The notes beneath the pieces are model-generated. The model was not told the origin of the DNA and ran no database searches. It saw nothing but the letters and a program-made list of their open reading frames with translations. Both the position numbers and the translations under genes were made by a program. This document shows positions 53,204 to 62,734 of a stretch of DNA of 64,000 bases, piece by piece (position 1 is the stretch's first letter; the number at the start of each line of letters is the position of its first letter). Source of the DNA: SIG299 sp964632165 (GTDB lineage Bacteria > Bacillota > Clostridia > Lachnospirales > Lachnospiraceae); the NCBI GenBank assembly GCA_964632165.1, contig CAZWCZ010000006.1:1-64000 (forward strand), given 5' to 3'.

Positions 53204-54004
53204 CTACCCTTCTTCTAATAATCCGCAATGGAATATCACCTGATATTCCTTTCCCCTGTAAAGTTCCTCTCTCGTAGCAACAGCGATCACTTTTGAAAAA
53301 CGCATCTGCTTTTCCTGCCACTGAATACTGACATAGTCGAACATTATACCTTCCAGCATCCCGTTTTTCTTTCCGACGCTGTGATACGGTACATACTGCA
53401 TTCTTTCAGGGTGTATCTTTCTGCATTCTTCCATGACATCCTTCATCATTCGTTCTTCTACAAGGATGACCGGTTTATGATAAAACGGGTCATACAGGCG
53501 GTTACCGGTATCCATAAGTGCAGTCGCAAATACTTTTCTGTCTCCAAATTCCAATACTGTTTTTGCCTTCATATGTTCTTCCTTAAAACTGATACGGCAC
53601 TGCCGTTCCAGGACAGTACAAGAAACTACAGCAGCGACGCTTACAAGGAATATTGCCAGACTCTGTGAAGAAATTTGAAACACTGATACCAGACCGAACT
53701 GTACTCCGGCTACTAACGAGCCTGTTATTACAAACAAAAACAGCCGCCAAAGAATACTTACCGCTCCAAAGGCAAGACAATTTGTCAAAAATATTACAGG
53801 GACAAACAGTAAAAAAACACAAGGCTGCTCTGTTTTTAAAAAGAAAAGAAGAAGACCTGCTGCAGCAAGTGCATTGACTGCCGCTGCGGCAATGCAACGC
53901 AATGTACGATAGGTCTTCGTTATCTTACGTATTAAAAACAGGATCAAAACATTCATCCAAAAGTTCAACAAAAAGAATACGTCTATGTATATGATACAGT
54001 CCAC
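53204..54004 (-). CDS. spoIIGA: Sigma-E processing aspartic peptidase SpoIIGA
   Basis: 266 residues starting at a GTG (54002-54004) preceded by AGGAGGTGAAAT. Five N-terminal membrane helices, then a cytosolic aspartic-protease domain with the catalytic LMDTGNRLYDPF motif (near 165-176). It cleaves the pro-sequence of SigE at the sporulation septum when signalled by SpoIIR. First gene of the spoIIG operon. Confidence 0.95.
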   Translation of the reverse strand: MDCIIYIDVFFLLNFWMNVLILFLIRKITKTYRTLRCIAAAAVNALAAAGLLLFFLKTEQPCVFLLFVPVIFLTNCLAFGAVSILWRLFLFVITGSLVAGVQFGLVSVFQISSQSLAIFLVSVAAVVSCTVLERQCRISFKEEHMKAKTVLEFGDRKVFATALMDTGNRLYDPFYHKPVILVEERMMKDVMEECRKIHPERMQYVPYHSVGKKNGMLEGIMFDYVSIQWQEKQMRFSKVIAVATREELYRGKEYQVIFHCGLLEEG

Positions 54005-54023
54005 ATTTCACCTCCTGCTCCCT

Positions 54024-54056
54024 AGTATAAAACGTATTCTCTGCAGTTTTTGTCAA
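54024..54056 (-). promoter_or_regulatory. spoIIG-type promoter with 21-base spacer
   Basis: Minus-strand -35 TTGACA (54051-54056) and -10 TATACT (54024-54029) separated by 21 bases, where 17 is usual. In B. subtilis the spoIIG promoter also has an overlong spacer (22) and needs Spo0A. A TGTCAAA overlaps the -35 (opposite strand). Confidence 0.65.
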
Positions 54057-54081
54057 AACCGGTTTTTCCTCACGGCAACTT

Positions 54082-54088
54082 CTCGACA
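54082..54088 (-). promoter_or_regulatory. Possible Spo0A box upstream of spoIIGA
   Basis: Minus-strand TGTCGAG matches the 0A-box TGTCGAA at six of seven positions and lies about 26 bases before the -35. It sits at the edge of the ftsZ terminator. Confidence 0.45.
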
Positions 54089-54117
54089 AAAAGAGCAGGC
54101 CGCATGCGGACCTGCTC
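54087..54117 (-). terminator. Terminator after ftsZ
   Basis: Stem GAGCAGG-x-CCGC / GCGG-x-CCTGCTC with a 2-base loop, directly followed by TTTTTG on the minus strand. It separates the division genes from the sporulation sigma operon. Confidence 0.9.
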
Positions 54118-54148
54118 ATCGTATTTTCTTATTTATTTCTGTGCACTC

Positions 54149-55447
54149 TTATTTATCCCTGTTCTTTCTTAAAAATTCAGGAATCTTGATCCCGGTTCCA
54201 TCCGGTGTTGAAGTTGTATTGGAAGGAGCCGAATACGCAGGTCTGGCTGCAGCCGGCTGACTCTGTGTCTGCTGCGGCGCCTGCTGTGAGGAAGTCTGTG
54301 GCTGATGGACAGGTGAAGATGGCTGTGCGCCAAATCCTACCGGCTGACGGAAATTAAATCCGCCCTGAGCCGCTGTTCCCTGAGGTCTCTGCGCCGTACC
54401 AAATCCAGGAGTCTTTAAACTATAATCGAATTTGGATTCCATACCACTCAAAGGCTTTGCCGATGTACGGAAAAACTCCGGCTGCTGCGGCTGAGGGATT
54501 GCTTCCATTCCTGTTGCAATAATGGTAATGGTAACAAACTCCGGTACACTCATGTCATCTACCGTACCAAAGATGATGTTAGCATTCGGTCCGGCCAGGC
54601 TCTGTACATAACTTGCTGCTTCATTTGCTTCTGCGAATGCAATATCACCGGAAATATTAATGATAATATTCTGTGCTCCGTCAATAGTTGTTTCAAGCAG
54701 CGGACTCTGAATTGCCTGTTCAATGGCAATCATACATCTGTCTTCACCGCTTCCTGTACCAATACCGATATGGGCGATTCCCTTATCCCTCATAACAGAC
54801 TGTACATCTGCGAAGTCAAGATTAATAGACCCTTCTTTATTGATCAGATCTGTGATTCCCTGTACACTCTGCTTTAATACTTCATCTGCACGTTCCAATG
54901 CTTCTGACATTTTTGTATGCTTGTCCACAACAGAAAGAAGACGGTCATTTGGAATAACGATCAGTGTGTCCACATTATGACGCAGACGCTCAATTCCGTT
55001 TAGTGCATTTTCCATACGTCTGGTACCTTCGAATTTGAAAGGCTTCGTTACAATGCCTACCGTAAGAATTCCCATTTCTTTAGCCAGCTGTGCTACCACA
55101 GGAGCCGCACCGGTACCGGTACCACCGCCCATACCGCATGTAACGACTACCATGTCTACATTTCTGACAACATCTGCCAGTTCTTCACGGCTTTCCTCAG
55201 CAGCCTTTTCTCCCTTTTCCGGGTCTGCACCGGCTCCAAGCCCCCTCGTCAGCTTTTCTCCAATCTGGATTGTCTGCTGGGACTTACAGTTCCTCAACTG
55301 CTGCTTATCTGTATTTACGCATACAAACTCAATTCCTGTAATCCCGGAATTGATCATACGGTTTACTGCATTATTTCCTGCACCGCCTACGCCTACTACT
55401 AATATTTTTGCTGCTGCTTCCGGCTCACTCTTTGTAATCTCGATCAC
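54149..55447 (-). CDS. ftsZ: Cell division protein FtsZ
   Basis: 432-residue tubulin-like GTPase that forms the division ring. Start is a GTG (55445-55447) with GGAGG eight bases upstream. Tubulin signature GGGTGTGAAPV, N-terminal VVGVGGAGNNAVNRM, T7 loop NLDFADVQ. A Gln/Pro/Ala-rich linker (about 315-415) leads to the C-terminal conserved peptide GIKIPEFLRK. ftsA is not found beside it. It has its own promoter about 110 bases upstream. Confidence 0.98.
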   Translation of the reverse strand: MIEITKSEPEAAAKILVVGVGGAGNNAVNRMINSGITGIEFVCVNTDKQQLRNCKSQQTIQIGEKLTRGLGAGADPEKGEKAAEESREELADVVRNVDMVVVTCGMGGGTGTGAAPVVAQLAKEMGILTVGIVTKPFKFEGTRRMENALNGIERLRHNVDTLIVIPNDRLLSVVDKHTKMSEALERADEVLKQSVQGITDLINKEGSINLDFADVQSVMRDKGIAHIGIGTGSGEDRCMIAIEQAIQSPLLETTIDGAQNIIINISGDIAFAEANEAASYVQSLAGPNANIIFGTVDDMSVPEFVTITIIATGMEAIPQPQQPEFFRTSAKPLSGMESKFDYSLKTPGFGTAQRPQGTAAQGGFNFRQPVGFGAQPSSPVHQPQTSSQQAPQQTQSQPAAARPAYSAPSNTTSTPDGTGIKIPEFLRKNRDK

Positions 55448-55553
55448 GGGTGCTTCCTCCTTTTATCATAACTATGGTTTTCTTTCTTGCCATATATGGA
55501 ATTTACAATATCTTGTAGCAAAATAAAATTCGCCTAATATATCTATACTATAT

Positions 55554-55582
55554 AATATATAGTTAAATCCCATATTAATCAA
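55554..55582 (-). promoter_or_regulatory. Promoter of ftsZ
   Basis: Minus-strand TTGATT (55577-55582), 17 bases, TATATT (55554-55559) in a very AT-rich stretch. Leader about 100 bases. A short CGTC-GAAA-GACG hairpin with a 0A-box-like GTCGAA lies at 55612-55623 upstream. The rest of this 184-base gap shows no other feature. Confidence 0.6.
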
Positions 55583-55631
55583 GCGGTTTTTTCAATTTTT
55601 TCTATATTTTTCGTCTTTCGACGCAAAATAA

Positions 55632-56363
55632 CTATTTTAAAATGACTTCCTTATTTTCTTTGCTGTAATTACGCATATCGAGAATGCCGCTCCGCCCATC
55701 AGCAGCGGTCAGGATTCCTTTCAAAGCATTCATCTGCTCATCATAAGAATCTCTCTTTCCAAGCAGCACCTCTACTGTTCCGCAATAGAGTGTAACCTGA
55801 TAATCCGAAGAAAAGCTGATTTTTTCTACCTCAATTGCATTTTTTTCCATCAGCCTTGTCAGTTCCAAAATCGTAGTGAACAGACTTTGTTTCTGTATCT
55901 GCAATTTCTGATACAGTATGATTTCGTCAAATTCCAAACCTTCCACAAGAGGAATCCCCTCGATTTTCCGGTTCGAACTTTCTACTACAATCCCATCCTT
56001 ATCAAAGTACAGGTATCCGCCCATCAGAGGAATACATCCTGTCACTCTCTTCTCATAAACAACAATCCGCACGGAATTTCTGTCTGCATACTCAACCTCA
56101 TAACTTTCAATAAAAGGGATTTCTGTTTTACTGACAGAATGTTTCAGGCAAAAAAGCGGTGTACAGGTCATGAAAAACGAATCCTGAAGCTGATCCGTAA
56201 ATTCATTTTCCGAATATCTGGTCAGCCCTTCAAAGGTAACATATTTCAGTCGGAATAAATAATATCCCCAAAGCAGAACCGCCGCCAGAAAAATTATTCC
56301 TGTCAGAGTCAAAATCTTCATTCGGTTCCTTTTACCGTCATATTCTCTTTTTTCCTGTTTCAT
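55632..56363 (-). CDS. ftsQ: Cell division protein DivIB/FtsQ (POTRA domain)
   Basis: 243 residues: a charged cytosolic N-terminus, one membrane helix (about 16-37), then a POTRA domain starting FRLKYVTFEGLTRYSENE and a beta domain. It stabilises FtsL/DivIC in the divisome. The start ATG follows GGAGTAAAATACT; that GGAG is the end of ftsW. Short for FtsQ but normal for DivIB in this group. Confidence 0.9.
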   Translation of the reverse strand: MKQEKREYDGKRNRMKILTLTGIIFLAAVLLWGYYLFRLKYVTFEGLTRYSENEFTDQLQDSFFMTCTPLFCLKHSVSKTEIPFIESYEVEYADRNSVRIVVYEKRVTGCIPLMGGYLYFDKDGIVVESSNRKIEGIPLVEGLEFDEIILYQKLQIQKQSLFTTILELTRLMEKNAIEVEKISFSSDYQVTLYCGTVEVLLGKRDSYDEQMNALKGILTAADGRSGILDMRNYSKENKEVILK

Positions 56364-56369
56364 AGTATT

Positions 56370-57521
56370 TTACTCCACGGTTCTTGAAGATATACCAAGT
56401 GCTATCCCCATTTCTGCCAGCAGTATCAGCAATGCACTTCCGCCGTAACTGATAAACGGCAGGGAAACTCCCGTCGCCGGGATCGTGCTGGTTACTACTG
56501 CTATATTCAATATTACCTGAACGGCAATATGTGCCATGATTCCAGTTACAACAAGACTTCCGAACAGGTCCGGAGCACTGTTGGCAATAATATAAAGCCG
56601 CCAAAGGATCAGCAGATACAAAACGATCACTGCGATCGCTCCGACCAATCCTAATTCCTCACAAATAACAGAAAAAATCATATCATTATGTGATTCCGGA
56701 ATAAATCCCAACTTCTGCACACTGTTTCCAAGTCCTTTTCCTAAAAATCCTCCGGACGCAATGGCATACAGTCCCTGCAGTATCTGATATCCTTTTTCAT
56801 GAGTTTCCACATTCAGCCAGGCATCGATTCTTGTTGCACGGAAACCGTCTCCTAAAAAAATGTATGCCGCAACTGCCGCTACAAACAAAATACCGCAATA
56901 GAAAAAGTATTTCTTCTTTCTGCTTGTTACAAAACAGATGACCACAAAAATCCCGCACATTACAAGTGCCGTACTCAGATTTTCCATGGCAACCAGAACG
57001 ACCAGAGGTGCAATTCTTGCAAATGCAAGAAGAAATCCACGACAGTAATTCAGACGTTTTGGAGCCAGATAGGCAATACTTGCCGTAAACACAATGACAC
57101 ATACTTTTGTGATTTCTGACGGCTGAAAACTGCCGATCCCCGGAAGTTCCAACCATCTCTTCGCACCCTTGATCTCGTCTCCCACCAAAAGAACCAGTAT
57201 CTGAAGTCCCAGGGAAAGCAAATAAAGCAGCGTGACCGGACGGATCCTTATTCCCGGAAGTTTCTGCGTTATGAAAGTATAACCCATCCTGGAGATCAGA
57301 AATGCAACCGAAAGCATAACACATATGCCAAGAGCCGCAAAAACCCCCTGTTTTCTTAAATAAAGTGTCGGGTCATTATACATTTTTGCAGCATTATAAT
57401 AGCTGGTGCTGTAAACCATGACCAGTCCGAAAACAACCATGAATACAGTCAGAAAAAACAGACTGTAATCCATCGAATGATATTTTTTTACTGATGCCGT
57501 CCTAGTATTTCTGGTTGACAT
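56370..57521 (-). CDS. ftsW: FtsW/SpoVE-family peptidoglycan glycosyltransferase
   Basis: 383 residues, ten membrane helices of the SEDS family, starting MSTRNTRTASVKKYHSMDYS. Conserved features: KGAKRWLELPGIGSFQPSE, LAFARIAPLVV region, and PESHNDMIFSVICEELG with PATGVSLPFISYGGSALL. It polymerises glycan strands at the septum with a partner class B PBP. Between murD and divIB the gene could equally be spoVE (spore cortex); in organisms with one copy it serves both. Confidence 0.94.
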   Translation of the reverse strand: MSTRNTRTASVKKYHSMDYSLFFLTVFMVVFGLVMVYSTSYYNAAKMYNDPTLYLRKQGVFAALGICVMLSVAFLISRMGYTFITQKLPGIRIRPVTLLYLLSLGLQILVLLVGDEIKGAKRWLELPGIGSFQPSEITKVCVIVFTASIAYLAPKRLNYCRGFLLAFARIAPLVVLVAMENLSTALVMCGIFVVICFVTSRKKKYFFYCGILFVAAVAAYIFLGDGFRATRIDAWLNVETHEKGYQILQGLYAIASGGFLGKGLGNSVQKLGFIPESHNDMIFSVICEELGLVGAIAVIVLYLLILWRLYIIANSAPDLFGSLVVTGIMAHIAVQVILNIAVVTSTIPATGVSLPFISYGGSALLILLAEMGIALGISSRTVE

Positions 57522-57538
57522 AGCTACCTCTTTCCTTC

Positions 57539-58894
57539 TTATTCTTCGATATGAGCCACATACTCCTTAAACATTCTTCCGCGTTCTTCATAATTCTTAA
57601 ACATTCCCCAGCTGGCACATGCCGGAGAAAGAAGCACAGCATCACCGTTCTGTGCATTTTCTTCACAGAACCGCATTGCCTCTTCCAATGTTTCCTTCTG
57701 TACGATTGAGGTAACTCCCATTTTTTTTGCAGTTTCCGCAATTTTTTCTTTGGTCTGTCCGATCAGCACAAGATGTTTTACTTTTCCGTCAAATGCAGCA
57801 ATCCATTCGTCATATTCCGATCCCTTGTCATAACCGCCGCCGATAAGAAGCGTAGGACGATCCATTGCCTGGATCGCTTTTATTGCCGCGTCCGGATTCG
57901 TCCCTTTGGAATCGTTATAATACACAACTCCTTTTTTGGTTGCAACATATTCTATCCGGTGTTCTACTGCCTGAAAATTTTTCAGTCCCTCTCTGATCTC
58001 CGGAAGCGGCACTCCGATACAGATCGCTGCACCGACTGCAGCCATGGCATTTTCATAATTATGTTTTCCGATAATATTCAGTTCATCTGTCCGGCATATT
58101 TCTGTAACGACACCGTTTTCCGCATAAAAGATGGCATTATTTTCCAGATACAGACCGTCACTCAGCTTTCTGTCTCCTGAAAACCAGAGGATCCGGCAGG
58201 AAAGTTCCTTTGCATATTCACGAAGCATTTTATCCTCATAGTTTAAAATGCAGGTCTGATCCTCTGTCTGATGCAGAGCTACATTCAATTTTGCCCTTGC
58301 ATAGTTTTCCATGGTATAATGCCGGTTCAGGTGATCCGGTGTCAGATTCAGTATCATGCTGACCTCCGGGCGAAAATCAGATTGTACGGTCTCCAGCTGG
58401 AAACTGCTGAGTTCTGCAACCGTTACCGAATTTTCCGTCGTTTCCTCTGCCAGTTCCGTGTACGGTGTTCCTATATTACCGACAACAAATACCTCTGAAA
58501 AATACTGCTTCATGATTTCTCCGGTCAATGCGGTTGTTGTTGTCTTTCCGTTTGTTCCGGTAATCCCGATCAGTGCACCTTTTGCAAAATGGTATGCCAG
58601 CTCGATTTCCCCCCATACAGGAACCCCGCGCTCCCTGATTTCACTGACGTATTCCAGATCCGTCGGTACCCCGGGACTCAGTACGAGCAATTGTGTTGTA
58701 TGTATCAGCCGTTCCGGAAACTCTCCAAATACAATGTTCACTTCCGAACCGACTTGTTCTGTCAACTTTTCTATATCCAATGCTTTATTTCCATCATAAA
58801 GTGTCACTTTTGCTTCATGCCTGCACAGGAGCCTGGCTGCAGCAATTCCGCTGACTCCGCTTCCTACTACAGTTACCTGTTTGTCTTTCAGCAT
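57539..58894 (-). CDS. murD: UDP-N-acetylmuramoylalanine-D-glutamate ligase
   Basis: Adds D-Glu to UDP-MurNAc-L-Ala. 451 residues with N-terminal VVGSGVSGIAAARLL, ATP-binding GITGTNGKTTTTALTGEI (about 112-129), AVEHRIEYV and the C-terminal LIGGGYDKGSEYD and LLSPACASWGMFKNYEERG. The start ATG follows GGAGGGATAAA. Standard length. Possibly starts its own transcript (promoter at 58926-58953). Confidence 0.98.
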   Translation of the reverse strand: MLKDKQVTVVGSGVSGIAAARLLCRHEAKVTLYDGNKALDIEKLTEQVGSEVNIVFGEFPERLIHTTQLLVLSPGVPTDLEYVSEIRERGVPVWGEIELAYHFAKGALIGITGTNGKTTTTALTGEIMKQYFSEVFVVGNIGTPYTELAEETTENSVTVAELSSFQLETVQSDFRPEVSMILNLTPDHLNRHYTMENYARAKLNVALHQTEDQTCILNYEDKMLREYAKELSCRILWFSGDRKLSDGLYLENNAIFYAENGVVTEICRTDELNIIGKHNYENAMAAVGAAICIGVPLPEIREGLKNFQAVEHRIEYVATKKGVVYYNDSKGTNPDAAIKAIQAMDRPTLLIGGGYDKGSEYDEWIAAFDGKVKHLVLIGQTKEKIAETAKKMGVTSIVQKETLEEAMRFCEENAQNGDAVLLSPACASWGMFKNYEERGRMFKEYVAHIEE

Positions 58895-58925
58895 TTTATC
58901 CCTCCATATAACTCAAATTACTATA

Positions 58926-58953
58926 ATAATACCATATTTCTCAAATTCTGCAA
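58926..58953 (-). promoter_or_regulatory. Possible promoter of murD-ftsW-ftsQ
   Basis: Minus-strand TTGCAG (58948-58953), 16 bases, TATTAT (58926-58931) in the 84-base gap after the penicillin-binding protein gene. No terminator is visible before it. Confidence 0.5.
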
Positions 58954-58978
58954 CTGGTTCTCCTGCATTACTCAAGCA

Positions 58979-60724
58979 TCACTCTTCCTTTTGCGCTTCT
59001 ATTCCAAGATACGGAAGTATCATTTCAAAAACATCAGCAATGACAGGAGCTGCAATCGTTCCTCCGTAATACACACCTTCCGGTTCATCAATGATCACCA
59101 TCGCTATCACTTCCGGATCATCAGCAGGTGCAAATCCGATAAAAGAGGCAATGTACTGATTGCTGCTGCGCGGAAGCTTTTCGGAAGTGGCTGTTTTTCC
59201 TCCGATCCGAAATCCCGCGAGATACGCTTTATTCCCGGTACCGTTTTCTACCACCTGTTCCAACAGTTCTTTCATTATTTCAGAAGTTTCTTCCGATACC
59301 AGTCCTTTTTCGCCGATCCCGTCTATTGTTTTTATCGTATCGCCTGCCGGATTTGTGATCCTGGTTACAAAATGAGGACGCACACCGGTTCCTCCATTAA
59401 TGACCGTACTGACCGCCGCCATCAGCTGAAGCGGTGTGATCTGAAACGACTGTCCGAAAGAAATGGTCGCCAATTCCACTTCTTTTATATTTTCCAAAGA
59501 ATGCATGATGGAACCTGCTTCCCCCGGAAGGTCTATTCCTGTTTTCTTAAAAAGTCCCAGCTGCTCAAATGTTTCATACATGCGTTCTGCTCCTACTCTC
59601 GCTCCAACCTCAATGAAAGACGGATTGCAGGAATTTTGTATGGCTTCCGCAAAACTTTGAGATCCGTGCCCCGTTGTTTTGTGGCATCGTATTCTCCGGT
59701 CAGCTACTATTTTATATCCCGGACAATAAAACCGGTCATTTACCGATAATACTCCATGTTCAAATGCCGCCGTTGCCGTAATAATCTTAAATGCAGACCC
59801 CGGCTCATAGGTATCACTGATGCAGGTATTCCTCCACATCCGGTTCAAAAGCTCAGTACGGCGTTCTTCCGTCAGTGTATCGTCTTCTTCTGTGAGATAC
59901 ATATCCAAAAGTTCATATGGCTGATTCAGATCATATTCCGGTACATTTACCATTGCATAAAGTTCGCCATTTTTCGGATTCATCACAATAAGGCTGACAT
60001 TCTTTGCCTGTTTTGCCTGCAAAACCATATTTGCCGTCTGTTCACAATAGCTTTGGATCACTACATCCAATGAAGTATGGAGACTGTTTCCCGTGATCGG
60101 CGTAACACGGTTTTCCGCCATATCTTTTAATTCCGTTCCCTGTGCCGTCGTCATCGTAAGAATCTTCCCGTTAATCCCCTGAAGCCAGCTGTCGTAGGTT
60201 ACTTCCAGTCCGAGTATCCCCTGATTATCACTTCCGGTAAATCCAAGTACTTTGGAGGCAAGGGTTTCGTATGGATAATATCGTTTATAATCTTCGTCTA
60301 CCATTACGCCGTCAAGCTCATAAGTCCTGATCCTGTCCGCGGTCTCTTTCTCCACATTCGTTTTGATGATCTCAATTGAAGATACTTTTTCTACCCGTTT
60401 TCTTATATATTCTTCACTCAGTTCAAGTTCCCTGCACAAAGCAGAAATTACCTTTTCTGCATCTGTGACCTGACTGTGTATTACAGAGATGGTGCAAACC
60501 GGTTTGTTATCAGCCAATACAAGTCCGTTTCTGTCATAGATCTTTCCTCTTTCTGCCTTTATGGTCCGCTCTCTTTCATGCAGATCCTGCGCGGCTTTTG
60601 CAAGATGTTCCGAAGAAACGATCATTAAATAAAACAGTCTCCCCATCAACAGCACTGCTGCTGTTGTAATTACAAAAAGGACAAGTAAAAGACTGCGTTT
60701 TTGAAATGTTTTCAAGAAAGCCAC
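58979..60724 (-). CDS. Class B penicillin-binding protein, FtsI/SpoVD-type
   Basis: 581 residues from a GTG (60722-60724) with GGAG seven bases upstream. One N-terminal membrane helix, a pedestal/dimerisation domain (IYDRNGLVLADNK), then a transpeptidase with the active-site SAFK (EPGSAFKII), SCN (QNSCNPSF) and KTA (GGKTATSEK, a KTG variant). It cross-links septal peptidoglycan. It lacks the C-terminal PASTA domain that SpoVD/PBP2x often have. Its twin lies 65 bases upstream. Confidence 0.92.
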   Translation of the reverse strand: MAFLKTFQKRSLLLVLFVITTAAVLLMGRLFYLMIVSSEHLAKAAQDLHERERTIKAERGKIYDRNGLVLADNKPVCTISVIHSQVTDAEKVISALCRELELSEEYIRKRVEKVSSIEIIKTNVEKETADRIRTYELDGVMVDEDYKRYYPYETLASKVLGFTGSDNQGILGLEVTYDSWLQGINGKILTMTTAQGTELKDMAENRVTPITGNSLHTSLDVVIQSYCEQTANMVLQAKQAKNVSLIVMNPKNGELYAMVNVPEYDLNQPYELLDMYLTEEDDTLTEERRTELLNRMWRNTCISDTYEPGSAFKIITATAAFEHGVLSVNDRFYCPGYKIVADRRIRCHKTTGHGSQSFAEAIQNSCNPSFIEVGARVGAERMYETFEQLGLFKKTGIDLPGEAGSIMHSLENIKEVELATISFGQSFQITPLQLMAAVSTVINGGTGVRPHFVTRITNPAGDTIKTIDGIGEKGLVSEETSEIMKELLEQVVENGTGNKAYLAGFRIGGKTATSEKLPRSSNQYIASFIGFAPADDPEVIAMVIIDEPEGVYYGGTIAAPVIADVFEMILPYLGIEAQKEE

Positions 60725-60789
60725 TACAATACTCCATTCTTTTTCTCATCCTTTGATTGTATGATATTCTGTTCTGTTTTATGAGATTC

Positions 60790-62718
60790 CTACTCTGAAA
60801 GAACATCCGGTGTATTTTCATTTTCTTCCGGATCGTATTCCGGATTGTCCGTTTCATTCGTCAAAATGTCGTCCTGACCTATCTTTTCGATATAATAGGT
60901 AATTTCCCCTTCCGGATACATTTTCAGATATGGTAATGCTTCTTCCAGAATGGATGCGGCTAAGGAAGACGCTGTCGTCGATTTTGACATCAACGCTTCA
61001 TCATGTGCCTCATCAACCACAACATAAATGACAACTTTTTGATGATCTGTCTCCACAAACCCCAAGAAGGAAACCAGATTTTTCCCCGCCTCTCGCGGAT
61101 ACTTTTGTGCCGTTCCTGTCTTTCCTCCGATCAGATACCCTTCTACCTGTGCTTTTTTGGCAGTCCCGTCCGTTACGGTCAGATACATTGTTTCGCGAAT
61201 AAAATCGCTTGTATCTAAGGAAACCGTTTTTCCTACAACGACCGGCTCCATCTTTTTTATTGTTGCTCCATCCGGATTTTTAATGGCTTTTACAACGTGA
61301 GGTTCGTAATAAGTCCCTCCGTTGATGAGTGAAGCAAATGCTGCGGCCATCTGCACCATATTCACGGTAAAGGACTGTCCAAAACTGCTTGTGGCCAATT
61401 CCGTCTGATTCAGTTTGTCTACAGAAATCAGTTCTCCTGTGGTTTCGCCGGGCAGATCAATCCCCGTTTTTGTTCCAAGCAGGAAATGTTTCTGATATTG
61501 ATAGAACATTTCTTTTCCGCAATCTGCAGCAATCTGCATCAATGCATCGTTGCAGGAATACATCAGCGACTGTGCCAGGCTGATCTTTCCATGTCCTTTT
61601 TTATTGCTGCATCGGATCACAATGGACTGTGACTCGCCAAAGGTTTCTTTTCCATCACATAAAAACTCCGAATCGATTTTGACAATATCTTCTTCCAATG
61701 CTGCCGCTATCATAAACGGTTTAAATGTAGACCCCGGTTCATACGCATCGCTGATGCAGAAGTTCCTCCACAAATCGTACATCGCATTCAGCTTTTCTTC
61801 TGATGTCATCTGCTCCAGTTCTTCTTCCGCATAATATGGGGTCAGATTTCTCGGAGCATTCAGATCATAACTGTAGTTGGACTGCATTGCAAGGATTTCG
61901 CCACTGTCTGCATCCATCAAAATGACTCCTACATTTTCTGCCCCTACATCTTTCAAAAAATTTTCCACGTATTTTTGTACTACCCTCTGTACATTGATAT
62001 CAATGGTAGAAACAACCTGATTGCCATCCTGTGCTTCTTTTACCGTTTTCTGTATATTCAGGCTTGCATCATAATATCCGTATGTCCGCCCATTCGTTCC
62101 GATCAATTCTTCATTATAGTACTGTTCTATCCCATATGTCCCGACATCACCGGAAACAGTAAATCCAATGATATGAGATGCGGTTGTCTGAAAAGGATAA
62201 TTTCTCTGATATTCCTCTTCAAACCAGACACCCTTGATCTTTCCCGCTTCTTTTTCCGAAAGTCCCTCTGTATAAACAGTAAATTCTTCTTTTTCCGTAT
62301 ACGATAGCTGTCGTTTTAACACAACATAGGAACTGTTTTTCTTTTCTACAAGGATAGATTTTAATTCTGCTTCATCCAGTCCGTAAACAGAAACAAGTGC
62401 ATCCAGCGTTGGCTGCACATTGTCCTCATCATAGAGAAGCACTTTAGGATCCAGGATCAGATGATACACCATATTGCTGGAGGCAAGTACCTGCCCGTTT
62501 CTGTCCAGGATATCTCCTCTTTTATACGGAATCACAGAAGAAACATAACTTTGCTGTGCCAGTGCACTCTTCTCATATTTATCCTCACCTGACAAAAATG
62601 CCAATCTGACAATGAGAAAAAGGCTCAGCACTGCAAACACGCCATAAACGATCGTCAGATTTTTTTTCATTTTTGGTGTAAGTTTCTTCGTCTTTTTCTT
62701 TTCCGGTCTTTGCTCCAT
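60790..62718 (-). CDS. Class B penicillin-binding protein (PBP2x/FtsI-like)
   Basis: 642 residues, one N-terminal membrane helix (about 20-42), pedestal domain (ILDRNGQVLASSN) and transpeptidase with STFK (EPGSTFKPF), SCN (MYSCNDALM) and KTG (GGKTGTAQK). A 60-residue acidic C-terminal tail (DNPEYDPEENENTPDVLSE) follows, with no PASTA domain. Two such proteins in tandem suggest one for vegetative septation and one for spore (SpoVD) use. The start ATG follows GTGAGGAAGC. Confidence 0.92.
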   Translation of the reverse strand: MEQRPEKKKTKKLTPKMKKNLTIVYGVFAVLSLFLIVRLAFLSGEDKYEKSALAQQSYVSSVIPYKRGDILDRNGQVLASSNMVYHLILDPKVLLYDEDNVQPTLDALVSVYGLDEAELKSILVEKKNSSYVVLKRQLSYTEKEEFTVYTEGLSEKEAGKIKGVWFEEEYQRNYPFQTTASHIIGFTVSGDVGTYGIEQYYNEELIGTNGRTYGYYDASLNIQKTVKEAQDGNQVVSTIDINVQRVVQKYVENFLKDVGAENVGVILMDADSGEILAMQSNYSYDLNAPRNLTPYYAEEELEQMTSEEKLNAMYDLWRNFCISDAYEPGSTFKPFMIAAALEEDIVKIDSEFLCDGKETFGESQSIVIRCSNKKGHGKISLAQSLMYSCNDALMQIAADCGKEMFYQYQKHFLLGTKTGIDLPGETTGELISVDKLNQTELATSSFGQSFTVNMVQMAAAFASLINGGTYYEPHVVKAIKNPDGATIKKMEPVVVGKTVSLDTSDFIRETMYLTVTDGTAKKAQVEGYLIGGKTGTAQKYPREAGKNLVSFLGFVETDHQKVVIYVVVDEAHDEALMSKSTTASSLAASILEEALPYLKMYPEGEITYYIEKIGQDDILTNETDNPEYDPEENENTPDVLSE

Positions 62719-62734
62719 GCTTCCTCACCCGATC

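Noticed and set aside
58589..59749. 386-residue open frame on the plus strand
   Set aside because: Antisense to murD and a penicillin-binding protein; Cys/Arg/Phe-rich composition typical of a shadow frame, no start signal.
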